Made by a program: the position numbers and the translations under genes
NCBI GenBank assembly: GCA_034506395.1
Contig: JAPDPQ010000026.1
Span: 1-64,000, forward strand
Origin: a candidate division KSB1 bacterium
GTDB lineage: Bacteria > Zhuqueibacterota > Zhuqueibacteria > Thermofontimicrobiales > Thermofontimicrobiaceae
Direction: 5' to 3'
Length of the DNA stretch: 64,000 nt
Notes under the pieces: generated by a model
What the model saw: only the letters and a program-made list of their open reading frames with translations
What the model was told of the DNA's origin: nothing
Databases searched by the model: none
Shown here: piece by piece, positions 52,795 to 60,736 of the stretch
Layout: each line of letters begins with the position of its first letter
Numbering within the stretch: position 1 is the first letter of the stretch

Positions 52795-53167
52795 CTTCGG
52801 CTGCCCTTGCGAGGGTGCTTGGCCTTCGCAAGGGCGCTAGAGCAATCCATGAGCTCAGCCATTCCCATTGCGGACCGGCCCAACCATATTGACTCAGGTC
52901 GATGCGACCAGGGATGTCGAACTGAATCCCTTTGGCCTCCAGTTTTTCGCGTTGTCTCAGGCTTTCGTCGCCATCGATCCGCAAACTGATATGTCCCTGG
53001 CGATTGATCACCCGATGCCATGGCACATCGCAATTGGACATCAGCGCTGCCGAGGCATATCCCATATTGCAAGCGCTCAATTCGCCGACAATTTCTGCTA
53101 CTTGGCCGTAGCTGGCTACGCGACCGACTAGGATTTGAGAGATCACTTCGTAAATGTGCTCATACAT
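52700..53167 (-). CDS. Alkyltransferase-like protein (ATL, MGMT family) with a C-terminal extension
   Basis: 155 residues. VGRVASYGQVAEIVGEL is the MGMT helix-turn-helix, and SNCDVPWHRVINRQGHISLR shows PWHRV with Trp in place of the methyl-accepting Cys, so this is an ATL that flags O6-alkylguanine for nucleotide excision repair and does not repair it directly. Relatives end shortly after DLSQYGWAGP, near residue 103. Here about 50 low-complexity residues follow. They are encoded by the hairpin at 52803-52835 and the reverse of GlsB, suggesting a lost stop. It is 23 nt downstream of the DNA glycosylase gene. Confidence 0.82.
   Translation of the reverse strand: MYEHIYEVISQILVGRVASYGQVAEIVGELSACNMGYASAALMSNCDVPWHRVINRQGHISLRIDGDESLRQREKLEAKGIQFDIPGRIDLSQYGWAGPQWEWLSSWIALAPLRRPSTLARAAEATSSLESTRSTRSVQWHRPRLLPTSRSGLRL
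52803..52835. terminator. Hairpin between convergent GlsB and ATL genes
   Basis: GCCCTTGCGAGG pairs with CCTTCGCAAGGGC round a short loop, 8 nt after the GlsB stop. It suits a shared terminator although T-runs are absent. The ATL frame reads through it. Confidence 0.5.
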
Positions 53168-53190
53168 CTCCGTCTTTTTGACATCATCAC

Positions 53191-54120
53191 TCAGGTCCGC
53201 CCCCTTTCGATTGCTCCCCGAAATTTGGATGCGTGAGCCTCCAGCTCATCCAAATTTTTAGGCCAATCAGAGCGCAAGAGTCGCGATAGCGATCGATCAG
53301 CCAGCAATCTGCCGCTCGTTTGGCAGGTCGGACAATAATTGGTCTCATTTTCGGCATATCGGATGCGCTGGATAATTGTGCCGCACACGGGGCAAGGTTT
53401 TCCGAAACGGCCATGGACGGCCATGTCGGCTCGGAACGCCGTAACCTTTTCAGGGAAGCCATCGCCAGCTTCGGCCCGAAGCCGGTTAACCCATTCTATC
53501 AGCGTAGTTTGAGCGGCCTGATAGAGTTGTTCGATCTGGGCGTCGGAGATTCTGCTGGTCAACATCACTGGAGAGAGCCGCGCCCGATGCAGAATCTCGT
53601 CGGAATAGGTGTTGCCGATCCCGCTGAACAGGTGTGGATCAGTGAGCGCCCGTTTGAGCGTATGGTTTTCGGACTGAAGACGAGCTTTAAATTCCGAGAA
53701 TGAGGCCGTTAAGACGTCCAATCCGCCAGCATCGAACGACAGCAGTTGGAACTCGCCCCGGATCAGATGCAACGACGCGCGTTTCTTTGTCCCAGCTTCT
53801 GTCAACAAGAGGGTCCCATTGGGAAAGTCGAAGCCAGCCAAACCGACTTTGGCGGGAACAGCAGCACCAAGTGCCCGCCAGTGGAAGCGGCCCGCCACCA
53901 TCAAATGAAAGATCAAATAAAATTTATCCTCGAAGGCGAACACGATCTGCTTGCCCAGCCGTTGGAAGCCGATGAGTTTTTTGTGAACGACCTCCTGGAT
54001 GGGCGGATCAACACTGCGCAGCAGAAATGGGCTGACGATGCGCACTTGTTCTAAGGCTTGGCCCAACAGCAGCGCATTCAATCGCTCTAGATAGACGATA
54101 ATGTCCGGATATTCGGGCAC
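53191..54120 (-). CDS. Fpg/Nei family DNA glycosylase
   Basis: 309 residues from a GTG at 54120, which has GGAGG 6 nt upstream and puts the required Pro-Glu at the N-terminus (V-PEYPD; Pro is the Schiff-base nucleophile once Met is removed). The middle has DPHLFSGIGNTYSDEILHRARLSP, the helix-two-turn-helix. The end carries the zinc finger CPVCGTIIQRIRYAENETNYCPTCQ. It removes oxidised bases and nicks DNA. It lies between HAD phosphatase and ATL genes with gaps of 38 and 23 nt, so a repair operon is likely. Confidence 0.9.
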   Translation of the reverse strand: MPEYPDIIVYLERLNALLLGQALEQVRIVSPFLLRSVDPPIQEVVHKKLIGFQRLGKQIVFAFEDKFYLIFHLMVAGRFHWRALGAAVPAKVGLAGFDFPNGTLLLTEAGTKKRASLHLIRGEFQLLSFDAGGLDVLTASFSEFKARLQSENHTLKRALTDPHLFSGIGNTYSDEILHRARLSPVMLTSRISDAQIEQLYQAAQTTLIEWVNRLRAEAGDGFPEKVTAFRADMAVHGRFGKPCPVCGTIIQRIRYAENETNYCPTCQTSGRLLADRSLSRLLRSDWPKNLDELEAHASKFRGAIERGRT

Positions 54121-54158
54121 TGGAGGCCTCCGTTTGTTCGATCGCCCCCTGCGAACCA

Positions 54159-54938
54159 TTAGAACTCTTGCTTGGGAGCATGCACAGAATTGTTCAACCA
54201 ATAAATTTGATCCAATAGCGTTTCAAAATCCTGGGCAAAAGCATCTGGGGTGTCGGATGCATCTAAGGGTGGCATGCGAGAGGCGCTGGCGCGCCGCAGG
54301 CTTTCGAAATATCGCCGTTCAAAATCCTCCCTCGGTTCATATCCTTTCTTTTCCAGTGGCAGGGACAGCCAGATGGTTTTCATGCCAATGGCTTTGGCCG
54401 GTTTGATGTCGTTATCCACCCGATCGCCGATCATGATCGCCTCGGGCGCTGGGCAATTTGCCTGCGCCAATGCCCAACGGAAAAAGTTCACGTCTGGTTT
54501 AACCATCCCCACAATTTGACTGATGCCATGGATCCGAAAATAGCCAAGCAGCCCCAATTGATCGAGCACGCCGATCACCTCCCGCGGCTGATTCGCGATG
54601 ATGCCCAACTGATAATTTTCAGCTAATTTTTGAATGACCGGACCAATTCCTGGAATGATCGGGCTATGCTGCGCCCAGTTATCCGATAAAGCTCGTCGGA
54701 TCCGTCTGTCAACCTTTTGCCAGACGCCATCCCCTAAAAATCGCCTCATCACCACTTCATAGTGCCTGCCGTTGCGCTCCACCAAAATCGATCGTTCTCG
54801 CACGGCCAGAACCTCCTCCAACGAGACGGTTTGTCCGTTTTGCTGAATGGCCTGAAAGATCTCATGATAGAAGAACGCCATGGCAGGGTCATCATTTAAT
54901 ATCACGTTGCCGATGTCGAAAAAAATCCATTTGATCAT
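54159..54938 (-). CDS. HAD superfamily hydrolase
   Basis: 259 residues from the ATG at 54938 with GGAAAG upstream. A TTG frame from 54992 is discounted. Motif I is WIFFDIGNVILND: the first Asp is kept but the usual +2 Asp is Gly-Asn as in FDIGNV-type HADs. ANQPR fills the place of motif II, KPDVNFFRWAL is motif III with Lys, and IMIGDRVDNDIKPAKAIGM is motif IV. The cap domain is helical (about 25-95). It is likely a small phosphatase. As the first gene of the trio, a role in clearing damaged nucleotides is a guess. Confidence 0.85.
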   Translation of the reverse strand: MIKWIFFDIGNVILNDDPAMAFFYHEIFQAIQQNGQTVSLEEVLAVRERSILVERNGRHYEVVMRRFLGDGVWQKVDRRIRRALSDNWAQHSPIIPGIGPVIQKLAENYQLGIIANQPREVIGVLDQLGLLGYFRIHGISQIVGMVKPDVNFFRWALAQANCPAPEAIMIGDRVDNDIKPAKAIGMKTIWLSLPLEKKGYEPREDFERRYFESLRRASASRMPPLDASDTPDAFAQDFETLLDQIYWLNNSVHAPKQEF

Positions 54939-55061
54939 TTTCTTTCCAGTTTTGCAAGCTGATTCCATCTGCCAACTGGCTATTGGTTTCAACTTAAGAA
55001 GGGAATTTTATTTTGAGCGATCCACCAACGGGCTATTAGCGCCCAAATAGAATATTTTGTT

Positions 55062-55188
55062 TTCAGAGACCGCTGAAGCGGTCAGCCACTCTTATGAATT
55101 TGTCATTAAAGTCCGAATTCATTCGGGCTTTAATAACAAACTCGGATCGCATTCAATAACCGTTTTAACGGTTTTAACATTTTTTTGA
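55062..55188. repeat. Composite three-palindrome element, copy 2 (inverted)
   Basis: GACCGCTGAAGCGGTC, then CCGAATTCATTCGG, then AACCGTTTTAACGGTT with ATTTGTCATTAAAG and CTCGGATCGCATTCAATA between. It is the reverse complement of 25668-25793 with scattered changes. Confidence 0.8.
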
Positions 55189-55301
55189 GCTCGAGTTGAC
55201 GGTAATGGTCAGTTGGCGGATGCTCACAATGGCAATCTTTGCCCATTCATTCACTTCGGTTGTCGCCAAAGGCCAACTGGCGGAGTGAATCATGGAGTTA
55301 A

Positions 55302-55367
55302 GGCGTTAGCCTTTTAGTTATTTTTTCGTCGCTGAAAGACTAAAAGCCTTACGGCTTAACTCCAAAA
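55302..55367. repeat. Long hairpin GGAGTTAAGGCGTTAGCC
   Basis: Left arm GGAGTTAAGGCGTTAGCCTT and right arm AAGCCTTACGGCTTAACTCC pair with about three mismatches, round a loop of about 20 nt. It lies downstream of the NACHT-FGE gene and may act as a transcript end. Confidence 0.7.
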
Positions 55368-55424
55368 ATTTTCGCGAAGCGCGCTGCGCGCGCTTGAGAG
55401 TTCAGAGATACAGAGATCAGAGAT

Positions 55425-55845
55425 TCAGATAAAAATTGGGGGGGACAACACCACCCGAAACCCCACAAAGTCGTGCCTGAAATGTGGAACGTTCATGTAA
55501 CGATAGGCGCAACGAACGACCCTCTGATCAATGCCGAACGCCCCGCCACGCAACACACGGGCGTAGTCAGTTCCAGCAGCTAAATTTTCACATTTTGTTT
55601 GATAAGGATACCCCTCATAATTGCTTCGGGTCCATTCCCAGACATTGCCGCTCATGTCCAGTAAACCAAAATGATTCGTCCCAGCGCCAAAACAGCCCAC
55701 CGCGCTGGTGGTGCCAATTCCCGTATCGCCGTAATTGGCGCAATTGGGATCGGTCTTATCGCCCCAGGGATAAATCCGTTTATCACTGCCTCGGCCGGCT
55801 TTCTCCCATTCAGCTTCCGAGGGCAGGGTGATTTGCCATTTTTTT
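55425..55845 (-). pseudogene. C-terminal part of the NACHT-FGE protein in a shifted frame
   Basis: In this frame the code reads WQITLPSEAEWEKAGRGSDK, RIYPWGDKTDPNCANYGDTG, FGLLDMSGNVWEWTRSNYEGYP, ARVLRGGAFGIDQRVVRCAYR and HDFVGFRVVLSPP. This is the second half of a formylglycine-generating-enzyme/sulfatase-modifying (FGE) domain. It joins the preceding 906-residue frame if one A is removed from the A8 tract at 55839-55846. No start codon with a ribosome site is present, so it is not an independent gene. The TGA stop lies in a simple repeat. Confidence 0.8.
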
Positions 55846-58530
55846 TGCCGCTAATTTTTGGGTGTTGATTTTTCCTGGTTGCCAGATATGGATCGGAAAT
55901 AGTCCTGACGCATGTGGATGTTTTCGTGTTTGTGGTTGTGGTTGTAGAGACGATTCATGAATCGTCTCTACAACCAAAAAATCCACAACATCCACATCAA
56001 CCACATCCAAATTCAATATTTTTTCATTCAACCATCGACAAAAGGCCAGGGCTTCGTACCAGGTTATACCGACCACTGGGTGGTTGGGCAGATGGAACGG
56101 TTCGCCAAAATTTTGTGGCTGAGAACGAGGTTTTTCATCCCCATTGCCTTTCACTTTGCCGTCCTGCCAGATGTTTGCCTGCTTTGCCTCCGGCCAATAC
56201 TGTGGATTTTGATATCCGCCAGCTTTCACAAATGCCATAAACTGGGCGTTGGTGATGGGATAGCGGCTGATATAGAAATCTGGCAGCGTCAATTTATGTA
56301 TATGAAATTCTCTATCATCAGCTAAGCTATCCACTTTTTTATCGCTGCCCATCCAGAACTCGCCGGCCGGGATTAGGCACCAAAGAATATCCGGCAGTTC
56401 GGTTTTTTCGCGGATCAAAATGCCGACGCCGGGTCGAGGATCGCCGAGTTTAGCCAGGGTGCGGCCGGCTGCGGCGCGTTCGATGGCAGGGAACTTTTCG
56501 TTGCGGAGAATAGCGACCAGCCAATTTCTGATCCGCTCCGCCTTGATCCGGTTGCTTTCGCTGAGTCGGCTCAGGTCCGCGGTTTCCACGATCGCCTGTC
56601 CAGCCAGATGAGCGCACCAGACCTCGGATAAATCGGGCTGCTGTTTTTCCATTTCTTTGCAGCACAGGGCATCTACCAAAAGCCAGATGGTTGAGGCAGC
56701 GCCACGGGCGGCTTTGGCTCCAGCCAGCAGGGTCACTTCGCGCCAGCGATTGGATTCGGCTCGCAGCAGTTCAGCCAGCTTATCCGGGTAATCATGGTCG
56801 GTCAGATAGCAGGCCGCCAGATACTCTTGAAAGGTGCGATGCGGAAACGTGTAAATGCCCACCCCACGCGGCAGCAACAGGCCGGCGCGGTGGCTGAGGT
56901 ATTCGATGAGCCGCGCCGGCTTCACATCCGGATTCTGGCTCAGCTTCATCATGCCCGCCACCAGGTCGTGTTCGGCAATATCGGCGGTGCCGACCAGCTC
57001 CGGCTGGGAATGGTGGGCAAGAAATGCCAGTTCATTCAACTGGTCGCGCACGCGCTGGCGATCCACTTTCAGCCATTCAGCCAGGCTGGGCTGCAATACT
57101 TTAATCGTGCCATCGGCATCCCGAACGGTCTTGGGGCTTTCCCACCAATCCAGCAGCAGATCCACGGTATCGGCGTACAATTGCTCGCGGCGTTCCGGCA
57201 AGCTACCCCCACGCCAGGCATGGAGGCTGGCCATCAGGGTCAGCAATAGCGGTCGTTCGGCCAATGCCAGCAGCCGATCATTGGTCAAGACGGCACGTTT
57301 CAATAGCTCTGCCCGGCCTCGAGCGTCGTCCGAATTCAAGCCTCGCAAAACGCCGATGTAGCTGTACCAGCGATCGATAAAGCGTTCAATTTGTCCGGTA
57401 TTGAATGGCGCCAGGATGGTCTCGGCAAAATCTGGCAGGCGCCAATCCTGCTTCTGATAGGCATAAGTTCGGCTGGTTACCAAAATGCGACAGCGGGGAT
57501 AAGCCGCTGCGAAATCTTCCACCGCTTGTTTAATCTGCTCTCGGCGTTTATCCGCTTCGGGCACTTCGTCCAATCCATCGAGCAATAGCAAGCCGCCGTT
57601 CTTAAGCAGCTCCTGGCGCAAGGGATCGGCGTATTCGGCCAGGGTGGCAGCGGCCAATTCATTGGCAATAAAATCCCACAGGTGTCGTGCGGTGGCTTTG
57701 GTCCCGGTGGCGGGCAAGCCGCGAGCGGCAAAATCGCGCAGAATCACCCGAATCGGAATGAGCGCGCCGTGATCCCACTGCTGTGGTTTTTCTTTTTCTT
57801 TGTCTTTCTGAGGAATTGGCACGGTGAGCAATGATAGATTGGCCTCCTTCTCGGCCAGCGCTTCGCCAGCAAGGCACATCGCCACAAAATTGACAAAGGT
57901 GCTTTTGCCGCTGCCGGGATCGCCCAATACAACGAGATGGCGGTGGCGGTTCAATTGCTCCAGTGCAGAGAGATATTGGGTTTCCCTGTCGATTCCTTTC
58001 CCATGCTGCCAGAACTCGTGCGCTTCGGTGGACATGGTCATCAGCGCGGTATAAACCGCATTCAGTTCCAGCCGGGTTTCGGCTTCGCTGGTCGCCTTGG
58101 GATCGATGCCAGCCAGATAGAGATATTTGGCGGTCCTGAAAACGTGGCTGAGGTAGGCGTGGCGCAGGGCTGTGACATCGCTGCGTTTTTTGGGGCTGAG
58201 GGTTACCCTATTTTTATCGCCGGTAATGATAATGGCGTCCTGAGCCGGGCCATGGATGATAACCTTGCGGTCTTGTTGGGATGCAGAATGGATTGCTTCG
58301 GGCTTCGCTTCGATCGGGGCAGCTTTTTTCTTGCTTCTTGTCAATCCAACAATGAAAATAATCGCAGTGCCTCTCCACAGAAGAATTTGAATCAGATCCG
58401 CCAGCCCTTGGATGGTTTCGCTCTTCGTTCCAATAAACTTTAGCAGAGGCGCTACCCAGAGGGGAGAAGTCACGGCCGCTGCAACGATTATAACCATCAG
58501 CAGCACCAATAAAACCCATTTTTCCTCCAT
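55810..58530 (-). CDS. NACHT-NTPase with C-terminal FGE-type domain, truncated by a frameshift
   Basis: 906 residues as read. Two N-terminal helices (about 5-28 and 45-63), then NACHT with Walker A GDPGSGKST (about 203-211), Walker B GLLLLDGLDEV (about 313-323) and sensor ILVTSRTYAY. A helical region follows, with TFPHRTFQEYLAACYLTD. The FGE domain starts near 718 (IPAGEFWMGSDKK, DFYISRYPITNAQFMAFVKAGGY, ITWYEALAFCRWLNEKI). About 55 odd residues are then inserted (NLDVVDVDVVDFLVVETIHESS...), partly encoded by a 34-bp palindrome, before an A8 tract shifts the frame and ends the protein at ALGS. NACHT-FGE proteins may be signalling or defence STAND-type NTPases. Confidence 0.85.
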   Translation of the reverse strand: MEEKWVLLVLLMVIIVAAAVTSPLWVAPLLKFIGTKSETIQGLADLIQILLWRGTAIIFIVGLTRSKKKAAPIEAKPEAIHSASQQDRKVIIHGPAQDAIIITGDKNRVTLSPKKRSDVTALRHAYLSHVFRTAKYLYLAGIDPKATSEAETRLELNAVYTALMTMSTEAHEFWQHGKGIDRETQYLSALEQLNRHRHLVVLGDPGSGKSTFVNFVAMCLAGEALAEKEANLSLLTVPIPQKDKEKEKPQQWDHGALIPIRVILRDFAARGLPATGTKATARHLWDFIANELAAATLAEYADPLRQELLKNGGLLLLDGLDEVPEADKRREQIKQAVEDFAAAYPRCRILVTSRTYAYQKQDWRLPDFAETILAPFNTGQIERFIDRWYSYIGVLRGLNSDDARGRAELLKRAVLTNDRLLALAERPLLLTLMASLHAWRGGSLPERREQLYADTVDLLLDWWESPKTVRDADGTIKVLQPSLAEWLKVDRQRVRDQLNELAFLAHHSQPELVGTADIAEHDLVAGMMKLSQNPDVKPARLIEYLSHRAGLLLPRGVGIYTFPHRTFQEYLAACYLTDHDYPDKLAELLRAESNRWREVTLLAGAKAARGAASTIWLLVDALCCKEMEKQQPDLSEVWCAHLAGQAIVETADLSRLSESNRIKAERIRNWLVAILRNEKFPAIERAAAGRTLAKLGDPRPGVGILIREKTELPDILWCLIPAGEFWMGSDKKVDSLADDREFHIHKLTLPDFYISRYPITNAQFMAFVKAGGYQNPQYWPEAKQANIWQDGKVKGNGDEKPRSQPQNFGEPFHLPNHPVVGITWYEALAFCRWLNEKILNLDVVDVDVVDFLVVETIHESSLQPQPQTRKHPHASGLFPIHIWQPGKINTQKLAAKKMANHPALGS
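55942..55975. repeat. 34-bp perfect palindrome inside the NACHT-FGE coding sequence
   Basis: The half arm GTTGTAGAGACGATTCA is followed directly by its reverse complement. Read on the minus strand it encodes VVETIHESSLQ. Flanking bases are simple repeats of CCACAACATCCACATCAACC type. Similar GTAGAGACG palindromes are known as dispersed repeats in several phyla, from memory. Confidence 0.85.
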
Positions 58531-58626
58531 GACGATTCTCCTTCCGATTCCAAAAGCTACTTAAGACGCGGAGCCGTTGGATTCTGAACCAGTTTTCGTT
58601 AGCTTAAAACGAACAGTAGTGAAAAA

Positions 58627-58657
58627 CGTGACCGTCACCTTGCAGGTGACAGTCACG
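58627..58657. repeat. CGTGACCGTCA palindrome (family B), copy 3
   Basis: CGTGACCGTCACCT, centre TGC, AGGTGACAGTCACG. It lies 24 nt after the stop of the POT transporter gene and may end its transcript. Confidence 0.85.
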
Positions 58658-58680
58658 TTGCTTGTTATCGGTAGAAATTA

Positions 58681-60363
58681 TCAGCCTTGTGTCGCGCGCT
58701 CCAATCGTTTCATCACAGCAAAGATGAAAGCGGCGGACAGCAAGCAGCACGCCACAAGGATTAGCCAGAGCGCCCAGAGTGGAACGATGCCCCACAGGTA
58801 GCCAATGACGCTCAATAAGTAATTGCCCAATGCGGTTGCAGCGAACCAGCCGCCTTGCATCAAGCCTTTGTACTGGGGTGGCGCAACGCGGGAGACAAAC
58901 GAGATGCCCATCGGGCTGAGAAATAGCTCGGCCACGGTTAAGATGAAATAGGTCCAAATGAGCCAATACGGCGAAACAAGCATGTTCTCTGGGGCTACCA
59001 GTCCGCCCAGTTCCTTTGGGCTCGGCAAACCGATCGAACCGATCATCAGCACCAGAAATCCCAAAGCCGTAATGATCATACCGATCCCGATCTTGCGCGG
59101 CGCCGAAGGCTCTTTTCCTATTTTGTTCAAATAGCCGAAAATTCCCACCACAATCGGTGTCAACGCCACAATGAAGAACGGGTTGAAATGTTGAAATTTT
59201 TGAGGCGTGAATGGATTGACTTCGGCATAGCTGGTATAGCGTAGATAAGCCAGAATAGCGAAGCCGACGAACGCGATCGCACCAATGATGCGGGTGATAG
59301 CGGCGCTGTTCTTTTTAACCGAGAAATAAAGACCGACGACGGATAGGAAAATGGGGAGCAAGCCGAACAGATCGAACCAGAGATTGGTTGCTTTGCCCAC
59401 ACTGGGCTGCGTGTAATCTCGAGCAAAATAGGTCATGGTCAACCCGTTTTGATGGAACGACATCCAGAAGAAGATCACCACAAAAAATACCAATCCCAGA
59501 GCGATCAGTCGCTCTCGAGTCTGCTGCGGTGTGAGGGTGATCATCTGGGCTTTGAGCGTTTCATCTTTGGATTTTTGTTTCTCGGTGACATCGGCATGTT
59601 TATAGTACTTGCGAAATCCCCAGAAGATGATCATTGAAGCAATCAGGCTGAAGCAGGCCACGGCGAATCCAAAATGATAGGATCGGCTTAAGGCATTGAT
59701 GTAGTTTTGTGCGAAATCACCGAGGGTATCCATAGTGACGCTGGCGTCCTGGAGCTGGGCAATGCTCAGAAATTCACTGGCATCTGGCAAGTTGCCCTTC
59801 AGGAAATTATTTGCCATTGCTGGGATCCTGGCGTCGTAGTGGAAATTCGCTTTTGATAAGATCCAATTGCTCACTCGTTCAGCGGCGGTCGGCGCAAACA
59901 TCGCACCGATGTTGATGCCCATGTAGAAAATATTGAACGCGCGATCTCGAAAATTGCTGTATTTCGGGTCGTCGTATAAATTGCCTACCAGGGCCTGGAG
60001 ATTGCCCTTGAATAGGCCTGTCCCTAAGGCGATGACCGCAAGCGCAGCGATAATCAACCCGAAATTGGTGCCCATTGCGGTCGGTGTCGCCAGCATCAAG
60101 TAACCGATGAACATCACCACCAGACCGATACCAATGGTTCTGCCATAGCCCAACACTTTATCTGCGAGAAAGCCACCTAACAGCGGAAAGAAATAGACGA
60201 AGAACATGAAAATGCCATAAACCTGGCCAGCTTTTCCTGATGTGAGGCCGTATTTTGCTTGCAAGAACAACACGAAGATTGAGACCATGGTGTAGAATCC
60301 GAACCGTTCTCCCATGTTGGCGAAAAATGCCACGAACAAGCCCTTGGGGTGGTTTTTGAACAT
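58681..60363 (-). CDS. POT/PTR family peptide transporter
   Basis: 560 residues, 12-14 helices. FFANMGERFGFYTMVSIFVLFLQAKYGLTSGKAGQVYGIF and GGFLADKVLGYGRTIGIG mark the family, and LFKGNLQALVGNLYD follows the usual NxxG region. The proton-coupling ExxER motif reads N16-M-G-E19-R20, so the first Glu is Asn. This variant seems common in FCB-type POT proteins (from memory). It imports di- and tripeptides with protons. GGAGG stands 8 nt before the ATG. Confidence 0.92.
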   Translation of the reverse strand: MFKNHPKGLFVAFFANMGERFGFYTMVSIFVLFLQAKYGLTSGKAGQVYGIFMFFVYFFPLLGGFLADKVLGYGRTIGIGLVVMFIGYLMLATPTAMGTNFGLIIAALAVIALGTGLFKGNLQALVGNLYDDPKYSNFRDRAFNIFYMGINIGAMFAPTAAERVSNWILSKANFHYDARIPAMANNFLKGNLPDASEFLSIAQLQDASVTMDTLGDFAQNYINALSRSYHFGFAVACFSLIASMIIFWGFRKYYKHADVTEKQKSKDETLKAQMITLTPQQTRERLIALGLVFFVVIFFWMSFHQNGLTMTYFARDYTQPSVGKATNLWFDLFGLLPIFLSVVGLYFSVKKNSAAITRIIGAIAFVGFAILAYLRYTSYAEVNPFTPQKFQHFNPFFIVALTPIVVGIFGYLNKIGKEPSAPRKIGIGMIITALGFLVLMIGSIGLPSPKELGGLVAPENMLVSPYWLIWTYFILTVAELFLSPMGISFVSRVAPPQYKGLMQGGWFAATALGNYLLSVIGYLWGIVPLWALWLILVACCLLSAAFIFAVMKRLERATQG

Positions 60364-60736
60364 AAAGTTCCCTCCAGATTGATAAAGTTTCTTTTGATCA
60401 TTTAGATAAAACCTTTATTGAAATTCCAAATCCCAAAATCCAAATAACAAACTTGTCCGATCCGCGTATATCGGCAATTGGAGTGAAATATCATTCTGAA
60501 CGACCGCAGGGAGCGAAGAATCTTTTGATTTAAAAAACTAGGTGCGTTTATCGAGGGGATTCTTCGTCGCTTCGTTCCTCAGAATGACATCGTGTCGCCA
60601 TTCATTCGCTTCGGTTGACGGGGATGGTCTCTCTTGGCGGATGGACAAATCATAAACCTCAATTTTCAAATTTCAAACCAACTCGATCGTTTAGTTACAA
60701 CCTTTTTGAAGCTGGTAAAATTATCCAATCACCCAA
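60364..60736. repeat. Gene-free region with hairpin family A, copy 3 (60491-60588)
   Basis: 373 bp. The hairpin begins TCATTCTGAACGACCGCAGG and ends TTCCTCAGAATGACA, nearly the same as 1623-1720. Next come a CTCTTGGCGGATGG fragment and, at 60724-60743, the TCACCCAATTACCCA repeat, which gives the TAA stop of the next gene. Confidence 0.75.

Larger units (their letters stand above)
54939..55424. repeat. Gene-free region with palindrome mosaic
   Basis: From the left: TCTGCCAACTGGC (54968); the composite three-palindrome element, copy 2 (55062-55188); TCAGTTGGCGGA and GGCCAACTGGCGGA (55211, 55276); a long hairpin GGAGTTAAGGCGTTAGCC / GGCTTAACTCC (55302-55367); and GTTCAGAGATACAGAGATCAG units (55399-55430) that provide the stop of the next gene. 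Confidence 0.8.

Noticed and set aside
54121-54201. Earlier start of the Fpg/Nei glycosylase
   Set aside because: The enzyme needs Pro at position 2; the GTG at 54120 with GGAGG gives that.
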